DNA from: Riptortus pedestris
Taxonomy: Eukaryota > Arthropoda > Insecta > Hemiptera > Alydidae
NCBI GenBank assembly: GCA_019009955.1
Contig: CM032229.1
Location: 1,893,501-1,957,500, forward strand
DNA length: 64,000 nucleotides
Direction: 5' to 3'
The notes beneath the pieces were generated by a model, which saw nothing but the letters and a program-made list of their open reading frames with translations, was not told where the DNA came from and did no database searches. Both the position numbers and the translations under genes were made by a program. Numbering within the stretch: position 1 is the stretch's first letter; each line of letters begins with the position of its first letter. This document shows positions 11,279-22,672 of this stretch, one piece after another.

Positions 11279-11772
11279 GGGAAATCTGCTATTGAGGTCG
11301 TACTCATGACGCGATTTTCGAAACATTGTCAAGTATATATATTTGTCTCTTAACGCTCTAGCGGTCGCTTTGTTTAATCGTTACCAAACACAAGCTTCAA
11401 ACGTTTTTTTGTAAAAAGACAGAACAAGTTCGTTAATGGCTGAAATCGGACCAGTGGGAGAGGGGTGGGTTAAAGGGAGGAATTTCGAAAACTCCGTTAC
11501 TATACGTCGAACCGAACAATTGTATAGAATCAATCTTATTGCAAATTAAATTTACTATAAATATTGTTTTATACATTTATTCTCTATCTTGAATATTAAC
11601 CCAGATATTTGCATTTTTATTAAAGGTGGGCGGATAACGGACGAGAGTGGTTTTCCCGCCAAAACCTAGTTCGGCCGTTTCCTTGACTGCTCGGCACTCG
11701 TGAAATTTCTCTATAGTAAAACTTCACGTCGGAAATCTGCTTAGTTTACGCAGCCCCTGCTTGACGGACTTT
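11279..11772 (+). mobile_element. HINE-A copy
   Basis: It starts GGGAAATCTGCTATTGAGGT and ATGACGCGATTTTCGAAA, has a very short TA block (about 11334-11343), then the conserved body, and ends with GCAGCCCCTGC and TTGACGGACTTTT. It has the full block order but almost no central microsatellite. Confidence 0.8.
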
Positions 11773-11774
11773 TT

Positions 11775-12750
11775 TATTTCCCGTTTCTTGTCTCATAGTA
11801 AATATTAAACAGAAATGCAGCTGATTTATTTTCAATGGAGGGAGTTGAAAACTCGCGACGAAATAGACAAAAAATAAATAAATTAGTATTAGTGGAAACA
11901 ATGAGTAATTGAAGGTGTAGTTAATAATTCCGAGCCACTAGTACATTTAATGTACTTCTCGGGTCTGCAAGATGAGGCACTTTGAGATCAACAACAACAA
12001 TGAACGAAGACAAGTTACTTCCGACTCTTGGACGAAAGCCTTCATTGGATAAGACGAGTGCTGGGGGTGAAGCCCAAAGATTATCCTTTATAGTAGATCT
12101 CATTACAATATACAAAACAATTTGTATTTTAACTATATTAAGATACAATATTAAAATGAAATAACACATAATAGAAAAATAAAATATCAGTTCTGTTTGC
12201 AACTATGTTACTGTTGTAACTTCAACTATAAATGGTTTCTAGAAGAAGACATTACGACATCATCAAATTTGCAGAGCTTTATAGAAGTACTCTCGTATGT
12301 TACACTACAGTATTGTATGTTATATTATGTATTTTGAAGTTGGCACAATTCTTCTAGGGGTGCTTATGTAAACCCGATGAGATCGTTTAGACATGGCGTG
12401 AGATGGACTAGACAGACCACAGAGACGGAGAATTATATCGTATTGAGATAGTACACGTTTCCTAATTTCACATTATTTGCAATTATCTAATTATGATAAA
12501 ACTGATGGTATTTATGTGACTGCTTTCCTTGAAAAATCAATTTCTCAGGCGTATGTAATTTTCATATATACCTCGGGATAGTTGACTCCCAAAATACATA
12601 AAATATAGACTCCCAAAGTACACAAAATATAATGTTTTAAATAGGTTTAAATCTCAAAAAATTTCAATGCATGCATATAATGCCTAAAGACAATAAAGGC
12701 AGTTTGATCATACTCAGTAGACGTTTTAAGATATAAGGCACAATATATTC
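11775..12750. other. Intergenic AT-rich stretch
   Basis: No element is recognised. Open frames of 60-93 codons overlap on both strands near 11921-12202; none resembles a known protein. Confidence 0.4.
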
Positions 12751-13215
12751 TATGTAGACGCCGTAGGATACATATGAATCATTGGAAAAGATAATGAATC
12801 AGTATATGGGGCTGAAGAACGGGTTCTGAGAGGATTAGCCAGCTCAGCAGTGGAACTGGAGAACGGCTCTTGGCTGGAGGAGTCGATTCCTCCAGCTGGC
12901 AGAGATAGGTCAATAACTCGTTCACTCAGGATGCCACTTGATTCCAGCATCATTTCTCCACTGCCTGCATTTCCATCCTCCCTCACTCCAGATAATATTG
13001 GAGTGCTATTCAAGCCTCAGGAAGTAGTTATCAATGGGAATCGTTCACAAAGGCGCCAATACGGGCCCATATCCGCTCCTGGAGGGTGGCCTCTCCATAC
13101 CGAGGCTATGCATCATATGGAACACTTTAGAACCACTCACTAGCGGAAGTTCGCTAACTTTTAGGCTCGCACGTATGTGTTGGGTAACCAAAACTGCCTC
13201 TGACATCATTATCTA
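12750..13215 (-). other. Candidate coding or exon-like segment, unrecognised
   Basis: This is a noticeably less AT-rich island. On the minus strand 12750-13013 reads a serine-rich, low-complexity stretch (including SSSQEPFSSSTAELANPL) ending in a stop, and 13050-13215 has another short frame. On the plus strand an overlapping 97-codon frame exists at 12850-13143. Codon use looks plausible for coding on the minus strand, but no domain or splice pair could be fixed. It could be a terminal exon, an old element, or neither. Confidence 0.2.
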
Positions 13216-13238
13216 ACTCCCCTGAAATCAACCTGCTT

Positions 13239-14046
13239 TGGCAGATTTCCCTCTGCCCGAACTCTAGATTTAAGAGTGTTATGGGCACAAAGAAACGTGT
13301 ATGTGTAATATCCCTGAAAATAAGTTCATCAATTACGATTTTACGTTCTTATACCGAACGTTTTTATTTGATCTATATCAAATTCAATAATTAACCGTGT
13401 CATTCAACACTAAAAGTCATATTGCTTAATGTCTGAAATTGGACCATGAATAGGAGGTGAATGTTTAGAAGGGAGGTGGTTTCATATAATCACAAAATCT
13501 TCTTTATTTTGAGTAAGATTGAAAAAAATATTATAGAACGAATCTTGTCAAACTGTTGCTGCTCTACAATTGTTGTTATAGAACAACATAGTCACTTGCA
13601 TAGTCAATGACTTCGTAATTCAAATATTAAGCGAGGTAAACGTACATTTTTATACCAGCCTTCAGGTAAATCTCCACTGTTACTCTACTCTTTTACGTGG
13701 AAGGGAACTTTTACTAAGAAATAGACATTATTTTTTTCGAAGGGGTGGGGGTGTGTTACAGGTGGAATTTCAAAATTCAAAATATCATCGTGTTATGAGT
13801 TTGGTCGAAAAATGATTTAGAACCAATATTGTTGGTCCCAACCAATTAGAACCAATCTCCCACAATTATTGGACTTCAAATGTTTTTTTTTAAACAAATA
13901 TTAAGTCAATTAATGCTACTTACTTGGTTTCAGTCTACGATAAACCCGCAGTTCTATTCAGTTTTACTTGGAACTAGAGAACATACTATATGAGATTCCA
14001 GCAAATGGGAAGCCTGCTTAGTTTGCGTAGTCCATGCGGACTTTAT
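13239..14046 (+). mobile_element. HINE-B copy, diverged
   Basis: It opens with GGCAGATTTCCCTCTGCC, has the B-type body (GATTTTACGTTCTTATACCG, GTCTGAAATTGGACCATGAA), and closes with GGGAAGCCTGCTTAGTTTGC and a degraded hairpin before GGACTTT. Confidence 0.6.
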
Positions 14047-14050
14047 TATG

Positions 14051-14660
14051 TTTTAGCAGATTTCCCTTAATGAAAATCAGCTATTGAGGTCGTACTCATG
14101 ACGCGATTTTCTAAACATTTCTTCAAATGTCCATCGATCCTACCCAGGAGATGACGAAAATGAGGTCCGTTCAAAATTTTATATATATATATATATAAAG
14201 TGTGTGTGTGTGTGTGTGTGTGTTTGTGTGTCTGTTAACTCTCTAGCGGTCGCAATGTTTGTTTTATCGTTACCAAACTCGGTATTTAAAAGTTTTATGC
14301 AAAAAGACAGATCAAGTTCGTTAATGGTTGAAATCGAACCAAAGGGAAGGGGGGGGGGGTTTAGAGGGGGGATTTTCGAAAATTCGAAATATCTCCGTTA
14401 CCATACGTCGGATCAAAACATTGTATAGAATCAATCTTATTGCAAATTAAATTTACTATACATATTGTTCTACACATTTATTCTCTATCTTGTACATTAA
14501 ACGAGATATTTGCGTTTTTATTAAATGTGGGCGGACGAGTGAGTTTCCTGCCAAAAGGTATTTCGGCCGTTTCCGTAACTGTTCGGCTGGAGATTTTTCT
14601 ATTGTATAACTTCACATGGGAAATCTGCTTAGTTTACGCAGCCCCTGCGTGGCGGACTTT
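14051..14660 (+). mobile_element. HINE-A copy with TA and GT tract
   Basis: It runs from TTTTAGCAGATTTCCCTTAA to GCAGCCCCTGCGTGGCGGAC and TTT. The centre holds (TA)n at 14180-14197 followed by (GT)n to about 14222, then TGTCTGTTAACTCTCTAGCG. It directly follows the HINE-B copy in the same orientation. Confidence 0.88.
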
Positions 14661-15095
14661 TACTAATCTTTTTACACAACAGTCTTAGGAATAGCATAGC
14701 TAACAGTAATTACGGATTGATGAGAATATGGCCTGATTATATATTTCTGCAACTATATATTTGAGAGGGAGTTGTAAGAGTGATGCTATAGTTGAATCCG
14801 GTTTCCGGTCTCGCCCTTGATAAGAATACTAAACATTACCACACATGCCTCTGATAACGAATCTTATCAGTACGGTTCTTATCAATTCTTATTGTCTCCA
14901 CTATCAGCTAGAGTCCCGAAAGCCCCAACGGTGGAACAGTATTCACCGTCAATATAAAGTAAACTCTCAGCCAACTTCCTTTATAGAATATTTTCTTTAT
15001 TCAACCAATCGGAATAGTTTCTGTCAATTTCTTGAAATTCGACCTCGCTTGGTTAATAACTATCAACAATGAGTTACGTACAAATATATCCAAGA

Positions 15096-15756
15096 CTAGC
15101 TCAGATACCCGGCTTCGCCCGGGAATTGATTTGAGGATCAATGGTGAAGGTATTTTTTTGGCAAGGCTTTATTTTGCACAATATTTTGACATTTACCCGT
15201 CCCAGTGTTTAGGGTTAATACCCGTTGTTGGCAATTGTTAATAATAAAATTAATTTTTTATGTAAGTCTTCACTGTCCTCCAAATTGTCATATTTCCTGT
15301 CTCCTGTGCGTTATGCATAGATTTCAGTTATTAAGGACAAAATATTAACATAGATTTGAATTAATTTTTCCAGGTGAGGTACCTCATAGTTCAAATTGGA
15401 ATGAATTGTTGAGCATATCAATATTTCTACGCAAATTACTTGCTCCACACATTGTTCCTGGAGAAATGTATAAAACAAAAGTTAATCTAAATAACAAAGT
15501 AAACAACTTTTGTTATGTGCATGCTTGTTGAAAAACAAATAAACAATGAAATATCGCGAATTTTTATTTCAGGCCTCCCTTATAACCCCCACTCCCGTTC
15601 GAACCTAAAAATTTTAATATAGCTTATAATATAACAAACATATACAAACAAAGAGACGCCAATGAAACAAAATGCAGTTATGGTGATTATGACATGTGAA
15701 ACAAAAAGTAATCATGAAATTTCGCGAAAAAAATCAATGTACAGACAGAGGTTTCA

Positions 15757-15760
<4 letters not shown>
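15096..15760 (-). mobile_element. Helitron family 2, short copy (one internal repeat)
   Basis: On the minus strand it ends with hairpin CCCGGGCGAAGCCGGG, TATCTGAG and CTAG (15099-15096). The 5' side has ACCTCTGTCTGTACATTGAT (with one change) followed by TTTTTTCGCG, shared with the copies at 39590 and 47378. It has one copy of the internal block containing GGCCTCCCTTATAACCCCCA. The 5' TC lies in the (TA)n tract at 15759-15807. No coding sequence was seen. Confidence 0.8.
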
Positions 15761-15810
<50 letters not shown>

Positions 15811-15845
15811 AGAGAGAGAGAGAGAGCGCGCGAGAGAGAGCGAGA
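15759..15845. repeat. (TA)n followed by (GA)n
   Basis: A TA tract to about 15807 is followed by a GA-rich run to 15845, at the 5' side of the Helitron family 2 copy. Confidence 0.9.
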
Positions 15846-15969
15846 ATTAAAGACTATGCTATATAATTGCAATCATTGTGTTCTTTCATAAGCTGTTCCT
15901 TACATTTAGCTACGCCTACCGAGATCCATTTGATGGTTGTTGGCTATTCTATGTTTAATACAAAGGTGG

Positions 15970-16196
15970 GGCTCAGGTTAGCCATGGGAGTTAAAGCGTT
16001 GACCTTTATCTCACATGGTAAACCTAGAGTGGCGAGTTCGATTCTCGCCTGGGCAAAGGAAATTATTTAGTGACGAAATTCATTAAATAACATCCTAAAA
16101 TCCCACCCTGGCTAGAAAAGGGTGGTAACCTGTAGATAACCCGTCCCAATTAGCCAAAGTTGCAAAAAGTGGACGTTAATTAATAATAATAATAAT
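15970..16196 (+). mobile_element. tRNA-derived SINE with perfect target duplication
   Basis: This is a full copy: GGCTCAGGTTAGCCATGGGA, B-box GAGTTCGATTCTC, CCCACCCTGGCTAGAAAAGG, GTAGATAACCCGTCCC, and an (AAT)n tail. It is flanked by identical 13-bp repeats AATACAAAGGTGG at 15957-15969 and 16197-16209, which fix the insertion boundaries and point to a fairly young copy. Confidence 0.92.
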
Positions 16197-16574
16197 AATA
16201 CAAAGGTGGAAATTTCGAGAAATATTTTCCTATTTCCTTCTGTCTTGGTCGGTCTAACTAAATTCAATTTTAGCTCTCTTGCCCAATGTATAGTTTTTCT
16301 TTGATAAACCACATAAACAAATAAATCGTTTCTTCAGGTAAGTACGCCAAAATCCCCTGGAGGAACTACTGCAACAATGGATGGATGCTTGGTGCACAAT
16401 AAGTTGAAAACATTCCTCACGTAGTGGCTGCATTAATTATTCAGATTTTCCTGGTTTGACACGAAATCTTGACAATCCGATCAACTGGCACCTGATAATA
16501 ACTAATTTCGTATGGCTCGCTTAATAATTAAGCTACAAATTAATGAATAGAAGAGCAATAGCAGAGCATCTATA

Positions 16575-16790
16575 GTCTAACAAGATTGATTCTATAATAC
16601 TTTTGGAAACGAATTATAATAACCTGAGATATTTAGAATTTTTGAAATCCCCCCCCCTTCAACGCCTTTGTTCTTTGTCCAATTTCAGCCATTAACCACT
16701 ATGAACTTTAGTGTTGAAATAAATGGTTATCAATTATGGCATAGATCAAATAAAACTTTTCGAGTAAAGAAGTCCAATCAAAGTTCAATT
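16575..16790 (-). mobile_element. HINE-B fragment
   Basis: Reversed B blocks are present: TAACAAGATTGATTCTATAA, GAGATATTTAGAATTTTTG, TCCAATTTCAGCCATTAACC and AACTTTTCGAGTAAAGAAG. Confidence 0.5.
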
Positions 16791-16899
16791 GGAACAATAT
16801 TTGGAATTTAAACTTCAAAAAAGTGCTTCAGGATATCTAGATTATTGTTAATATGATATGAATAGGAGTACTATGATATGAGTACTGAAGAATGAAAAA

Positions 16900-17189
16900 T
16901 AAAAAAAAAAATTAAAATATTTCGGTTTATATTCAAGATAAAGAAAATATGTATATAGAAACATTTATGGATAATGTAATTTCCAATAAGATTTGTTATG
17001 TGCAATGTTTCGATCCGACTTATAGTAATGGAGCTATTTAAAATTTTCAAATCCACCCCCCCCCTTTAAACACTCTTACTCTCACTTGTCCGATTTCTGC
17101 TGTTAACGAACTTGATCTTTATTTTTACATAAAACGTATAAATATCCAGTTTGGTAACGATCGAACAAAAAGTATGACCGCTAGAGCTT

Positions 17190-17282
<93 letters not shown>
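16900..17282 (-). mobile_element. HINE-A 3' half with (CA)n(TA)n
   Basis: Reversed HINE-A body: TTCGGTTTATATTCAAGATA, GTCCGATTTCTGCTGTTAAC, TTTGGTAACGATCGAACAAA and GACCGCTAGAGCTTTAACAC. These run straight into (CA)n at 17191-17241 and (TA)n at 17242-17282. The 5' half is missing. The Helitron at 17283 begins at the end of the TA tract. Confidence 0.65.
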
Positions 17283-17285
<3 letters not shown>

Positions 17286-17363
17286 AATATATAAAATTTC
17301 GAGGTCACAATGTTAGTTAGAGTACTCCTCCTAAACGGCTTTACCGATTTTTACTAAATTTTA

Positions 17364-17518
17364 TTAGCAGATTTCCCTTAAGGGAAATCAGCTATTGAGG
17401 TCGTACTCATGACGCGATTTTCGAAAAATTTCTTCAAATGTCCATCGATCCTACCCAGGAGATGACGAAAATGAGGTCCGTTCAAAACTATATATATATA
17501 TATCTATATATATATATA

Positions 17519-17558
<40 letters not shown>

Positions 17559-18127
17559 TATATATATATTTGTCTGTTAACACTCTAGCGGTCGCAATTT
17601 TTGTTTAATCGTCACCAAACTCGGTATTTAATCGTTTTATGTAAAAAGGAAGATCAAGTTCGTTAACGGCTGAAATCGGACCAGTGGGAGGGGGGGTTTA
17701 GAGGGGGGGATTTTCAAAAATTCGAAATATCTCCGTTATTATGCATCGGATCGAAAAATTGTATAGAACAAATCTTATTGCAAATTAAATTTACTATAAA
17801 TATTGTTATATGCATTTATTCTCTATCTTGAATATTAACCGAGATATTTGCATTTGTAATCTGCGTGTGATCACGTAGGCTATGTTCGGACTTTCCGCCG
17901 AGAGCTCTGGTGGCCATTTCCATAACTATTCGTCCCTCGTGTATAGGTTTAGAGGTTAGGTTAACTGTTTTTTGGGGCTAGAAATTTCTGGGTTATTACG
18001 CCCTAAATAATGTTTTAGGTTTAGAGGTTTCTTACTACTACAGTTGTTATTAGGCAGATTTCTCTATTGTAAAACTTCACGTGGGAAATCTGCTTAGTTT
18101 ACGCAGCCCCTGCGTGACGGACTTTTT
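17364..18127 (+). mobile_element. HINE-A copy nested in a Helitron
   Basis: This is a full-length copy. It runs from TTAGCAGATTTCCCTTAAGG through a (TA)n centre at about 17487-17573 and the body, to the hairpin ACGCAGCCCCTGCGT and GACGGACTTTTT. The Helitron sequence resumes directly (GTGTATTCAGTAGGTCTGAG), and the uninterrupted version is readable in the copy at 6226-7035. Insertion appears to be between T residues, as reported for Helentron-type elements. It is about 764 bp, with an extra ~100-bp block (17926-18055) absent from other copies. Confidence 0.9.
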
Positions 18128-18411
18128 GTGTATTCAGTAGGTCTGAGAATCGGCTACTATCTATTTATCATACCCCTAAGGGTTGGTTCACACTTAACAT
18201 TTTTTTTTTTGGACGAAATTTTTTGTTTTTATTTTTTTATAATGTGGCATTAAAAAATACATACAACCCTAAATTTTTACTTTTTTTACCACCAACCCCA
18301 TTTTTTTATAGCCATTTTAGTAATTTAATCATGATCACCCCGCTCGATAACTCATCAATTATAGTGTTTTTAACTGTACTTAAATTTCAATTTTACGATT
18401 AAAATTTCAAT

Positions 18412-18615
18412 TTGCAATGACAATCAACAAATCCCAAGGCCAAACAATGTCTATTAGTGGCTTACACCATGACATTTGACACCAGATTTGAGTACACCAT
18501 GTTTTTCACAAGGGCAATTGTACATAGCATGCTCTCGAGTGGGTAAACCATCCAGTTTGTTTGTGCTCGCTAAAGATGGTCTAACAAAAAATATTGTCAC
18601 GCTACAGCTTTAAAA
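18412..18615 (+). pseudogene. Helitron helicase C-terminus, disrupted
   Basis: It is homologous to 6482-6706 on the minus strand. It reads [15 protein letters not shown], then a short extra segment that breaks the frame around 18464-18485, then the CFSQGQLYIACSRVG region with helicase motif VI. The motif V and VI region is therefore present but not translatable as one piece. The sequence lies just upstream of the 3' hairpin, the normal place of this domain. Confidence 0.8.
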
Positions 18616-18874
18616 GATTGATGTTGTTTGTTAGTGTTACTGTCAAAATTAATGTGATATGTAATTTTAAGAAATAAACTATAATAACTTAAAAATAATA
18701 TTGTTTGGCGTTTGTTATTTTTATATTCCCTTATCGTTCATAGCGCTCCATGCCTATCTCATGCATATACCACATACACACTTATAATAAGTAAGTTACT
18801 TTTTGTCTACACTAGAATTTATCTAGAAACTAGAAATAATTTATATGGCAAAACAACGTTTCCCGGGTTATCTA

Positions 18875-18875
<1 letters not shown>

Positions 18876-18937
<62 letters not shown>
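18876..18937. repeat. (TA)n microsatellite
   Basis: This TA tract immediately follows the Helitron CTAG end. Confidence 0.9.
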
Positions 18938-18942
<5 letters not shown>

Positions 18943-19210
18943 ATGTTCTTTGAGCCAAAAGGTCAGAAAATGATATCCATCGCCGACGCGTTTCGAGTGT
19001 CACCTCTCCTTCACAATGGAATATTTACCATCAATAAGAATTAAAATAATTATAATTTAATTATAATACAATCGTCCTTAAAGCTATAAGGGCTAAAAAC
19101 GTTTAAGAACGTCGTTTAAATCAATTGAGGGAGGTCACTAACTAAATAGTTTATTTTCTGACCTTATAGGATCAAAGAATTTTCTTAAGTAATAAAATAA
19201 AATAAATAAT

Positions 19211-19248
<38 letters not shown>

Positions 19249-19261
19249 GAACGGACCTCAT

Positions 19262-20190
19262 TTTGGAGCCGATAGAGAGAACCCATAGGGCGATTTATGT
19301 ACCAGGAGGGATATGGAGAAGGTACATGATGACGGTACAGTAGTGGACAAGGGCAATCTCCTGTCCTCAGCAACACACAATTAAGGCGGCCCATGTCTCG
19401 GCCTGTGATAGATTAGCCTAACCTTCAGTCGGAGATTGAGGAAATTACCTCCTAGCTGGTTATCCTCCCTCTCACCTTCAACCTCCTGTCAAAACTTAAT
19501 AAAGGCATTTGTCAGCTTTGAACAGAGCTCCCTCTAACGTACTTATTTCCTCTCTCTCTATCTCTATCTCACCCTCTCTCTCTCTCTCTCTCCAATCTCA
19601 AAACTTTTCATATTAAAAGGGGAATTGGGAACTGCATAAACCCCGCCCTTTTTCTCTCCCACGCTCTTTCTCTCTCCCTCTCTGTCGGTACTTTAATGAT
19701 GGATTTGGCCAATGGCTTCTCAGATAATAGGTCACGTGTCAGAAGATTGTTGCTCCAAAATGGAGAAGTTTAATCAATTTGATAGAATTGTCGGCAGAAG
19801 ATTCTCAAATAAAACGAAGGAAGGAGCCTTTTTTTATTTGGAGCTGGCAACTGATGGATATTGACTTTAGGATACAAATCTGCCTTATTTTAACAAGGTA
19901 ATTTTATCACCCCTCCCCCTCAATACTTTATCTACAATAAACTTTTAAAGCCTTGTCATTTCATTTTCTTTTCGAATCCCCAAAAGAATTTAACTTAAAA
20001 CTGTTAAAGTTAAAATGATTGAGATATACTAAAAGGCGAAGGCATTGGCCAAATTTAAAGTAACGTACCATTTTCTTGAATAGGGAAGAAGATGTATTAT
20101 TTTTTATTTTTTCAGAAGAAATGGTTTAAGCTGAAAATGTTAGTGCATCAGTATTCGACTGACTTTTTCCACAGTAACAGAAAATCCGAT
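19262..20190. other. Unique-looking intergenic stretch with pyrimidine-rich tracts
   Basis: 19270-19560 is less AT-rich, with TC-rich runs around 19545-19595. A short reversed HINE-A scrap (TTTTGAACGGACCTCATTTT) ends near 19262. No open frame of note and no recognised element follow. An AATAAA at about 19497 alone does not support a gene end. Confidence 0.4.
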
Positions 20191-20200
20191 GCGCTTGCCA

Positions 20201-20900
20201 CATGAATTAATTATGCTCATTACAAATTAAATGCATTGAAACGTTTGCCACATGAATTAATTATGCTCATTACAAATTAAATGCATTGAAACGTTTGCCA
20301 CATGAATTAATTATGCTCATTACAAATTAAATGCATTGAAACGTTTGCCACATGAATTAATTATGCTCATTACAAATTAAATGCATTGAAACGTTTGCCA
20401 CATGAATTAATTATGCTCATTACAAATTAAATGCATTGAAACGTTTGCCACATGAATTAATTATGCTCATTACAAATTAAATGCATTGAAACGTTTGCCA
20501 CATGAATTAATTATGCTCATTACAAATTAAATGCATTGAAACGTTTGCCACATGAATTAATTATGCTCATTACAAATTAAATGCATTGAAACGTTTGCCA
20601 CATGAATTAATTATGCTCATTACAAATTAAATGCATTGAAACGTTTGCCACATGAATTAATTATGCTCATTACAAATTAAATGCATTGAAACGTTTGCCA
20701 CATGAATTAATTATGCTCATTACAAATTAAATGCATTGAAACGTTTGCCACATGAATTAATTATGCTCATTACAAATTAAATGCATTGAAACGTTTGCCA
20801 CATGAATTAATTATGCTCATTACAAATTAAATGCATTGAAACGTTTGCCACATGAATTAATTATGCTCATTACAAATTAAATGCATTGAAACGTTTGCCA
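20201..20900. repeat. Perfect 50-bp tandem array, 14 copies
   Basis: The unit begins CATGAATTAATTATGCTCAT, continues TACAAATTAAATGCATTGAA and ends ACGTTTGCCA. Unit starts fall at exactly 50-bp spacing (20201, 20251 ... 20851), and I see no difference between copies. The preceding base context (GCGCTTGCCA) resembles the unit end with changes. No function can be read from it. Confidence 0.95.
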
Positions 20901-21280
20901 AATGTCATTTAAAAATATTACACATGAAATTAATGAGTGACATCACCGTTCCAATGCATCGGGGAATAGCCATAGAAGATAATTTACATATTTTTTTTTA
21001 TTATACACAAGAAGGACCTATACAAATGTATTGCTTATCTAATTTGTGAAGAGGAAATGTGTGTGTTTTTATTATCGCATCCCTCTACACCTCTCCATCT
21101 CCTTAGTCGATGCAGCTCAAAAGGAGGCACAACTAGATGATTCAACAATCTTAAATATGAAATTTCAATATTCTCAGACTAGTTGTTTTGAAGAAATTCC
21201 AGATAGCTACAAACGGCGCGCCGAAAACAGAACAACATACATTTTTCTTGGACTCTATTATCCATTAGAAAAAAAAAATA

Positions 21281-21737
21281 AAGTCCGTCACGCAGGGGCT
21301 GCGTAAACTAAGCAGATTTCCCACGTGTAGTTTTATAATAGAGAAATTTCACGAGAGCCGAAGAGTTAAGAAAACGGCCGACCTAGCTTTTGGCGGGAAA
21401 CTCACTCTCATCCGTTATCCGCCCCGATTTCATAAAATTGCAAATATCTCGGTTAATATACAAGATAGAGAATAAATGTATATAACAATATTTATAGTAA
21501 ATTAAATGTGCAATAAGATTGATTCTATACAATTTTTCGATCCGACGTATAGTAACGAAATATTTCAAATTTTCGAAAACCCTCCACACTAACACCCCCC
21601 CCCTCCCGCTGGTCCGATTACAGCCATTAACGAATTTGATCTTTCCTTTTACATAAAACGACTAAATATCGATTTTGGTTAAGCTCAAACAAAAATTGCG
21701 ACCTCTGGCGCGGTCTCAGACAACCATATCTATATAG

Positions 21738-21778
<41 letters not shown>

Positions 21779-21906
21779 CAGTTTTGAACGGGCCTCATTT
21801 TCCTCATCTACTAGGTAGGATCGATTGACATTTGAAGAAAAATGTCGAAAATTCCATCATGAGTACAACCTCAATAGTTGATTTCCCTTAAGGGAAATCT
21901 GCTAAA
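21281..21906 (-). mobile_element. HINE-A copy, full length
   Basis: It starts AAGTCCGTCACGCAGGGGCT, with GCAGATTTCCCACGTG, and ends CCCTTAAGGGAAATCTGCTA. The centre is a TA tract at about 21733-21779. All body blocks are present in the reverse order of the plus-strand copies. Confidence 0.88.
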
Positions 21907-22097
21907 AGGTTAGTCGTTTCTTCAACATTATCCAGTTACAAATGAATATCCTTTTTCGAAAAAGCATCAAGTGCAACGTTATTCGTTCGGCCTTATTGCA
22001 CATTTCAAGGTTCGAACCCAACTACTGTTTGTGCTCTCGAGTTTTTACATGCAAAAGACGCTACAGATCACCTATTCCAACTTCTGATAGAACTAGT

Positions 22098-22672
22098 GGG
22101 GCAAAACGCGGGGGCTGCGAATATTAATCAGATTTGCCACGAGCTAGATGACACATTGGTGGCCTCAGCTCACCAGACGTTCCCTATTGTATGTAAAAAT
22201 CCTATGAATGGAATCTAAAGCATCAAAAGTTTAACAAGATTGGTACTATGCATTTTTCGACAGTTCTCTTCCATAACCGATTTCAATTAAAGAGAAGACA
22301 CAACATTGGGGGGGGGGGGGGTAATCGGCAATTCTAAAAACATCAGTTACTATCGAAACATCATATACGACCTACGTTGTTTGAATTTGAATTTTTTACA
22401 GTACATATATGTTTTCTCTGACTAGAACATGTTTTTTTTTTTTTCAGAATTTTGTAAACCCCAATTTCTACTAATCCGATTTTCACTTTGCATCCAACCA
22501 AGTCACTTAATATCTCAAGTCCATCTAACATTTTAATCCCTCTTTACATAGGCTTCTTACTGTGGGATAAATAGAGAATGGATATTAAGATGAGATCATG
22601 AGCGTATCATATTCCAGTCACATTTCCAAGGAAAATCTGCTTAGTGTACGCTGCATCAGGGTGACGGACTTT
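22098..22672. mobile_element. Two HINE-B ends facing each other
   Basis: 22098-22430 starts with AAACGCGGGGGCTGCGAATA and a reversed subterminal motif. 22440-22672 ends GGAAAATCTGCTTAGTGTAC and GTGACGGACTTT in the forward direction. Both are 3' ends with a degraded body between them, so this is a composite or recombined pair. Confidence 0.55.

Larger units (their letters stand above)
17283..18875 (+). mobile_element. Helitron family 1 copy, split by a HINE
   Basis: It starts TCTAATATATAAAATTTCGA with A before it and ends with the hairpin region GGCAAAACAACGTTTCCC, GGGTTAT and CTAG (18872-18875) followed by T. That is the Helitron A|T insertion rule at both ends. The inner sequence (CAGTAGGTCTGAGAATCGGC) matches the minus-strand copy near 6925-6960 in reverse. 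One stem base pair of the 3' hairpin is changed compared with the other copy. A HINE-A (17364-18127) is inserted inside it. Confidence 0.88.

Noticed and set aside
20201..20900. CRISPR-like array
   Set aside because: Units are contiguous with no spacers, and the sequence is eukaryotic.
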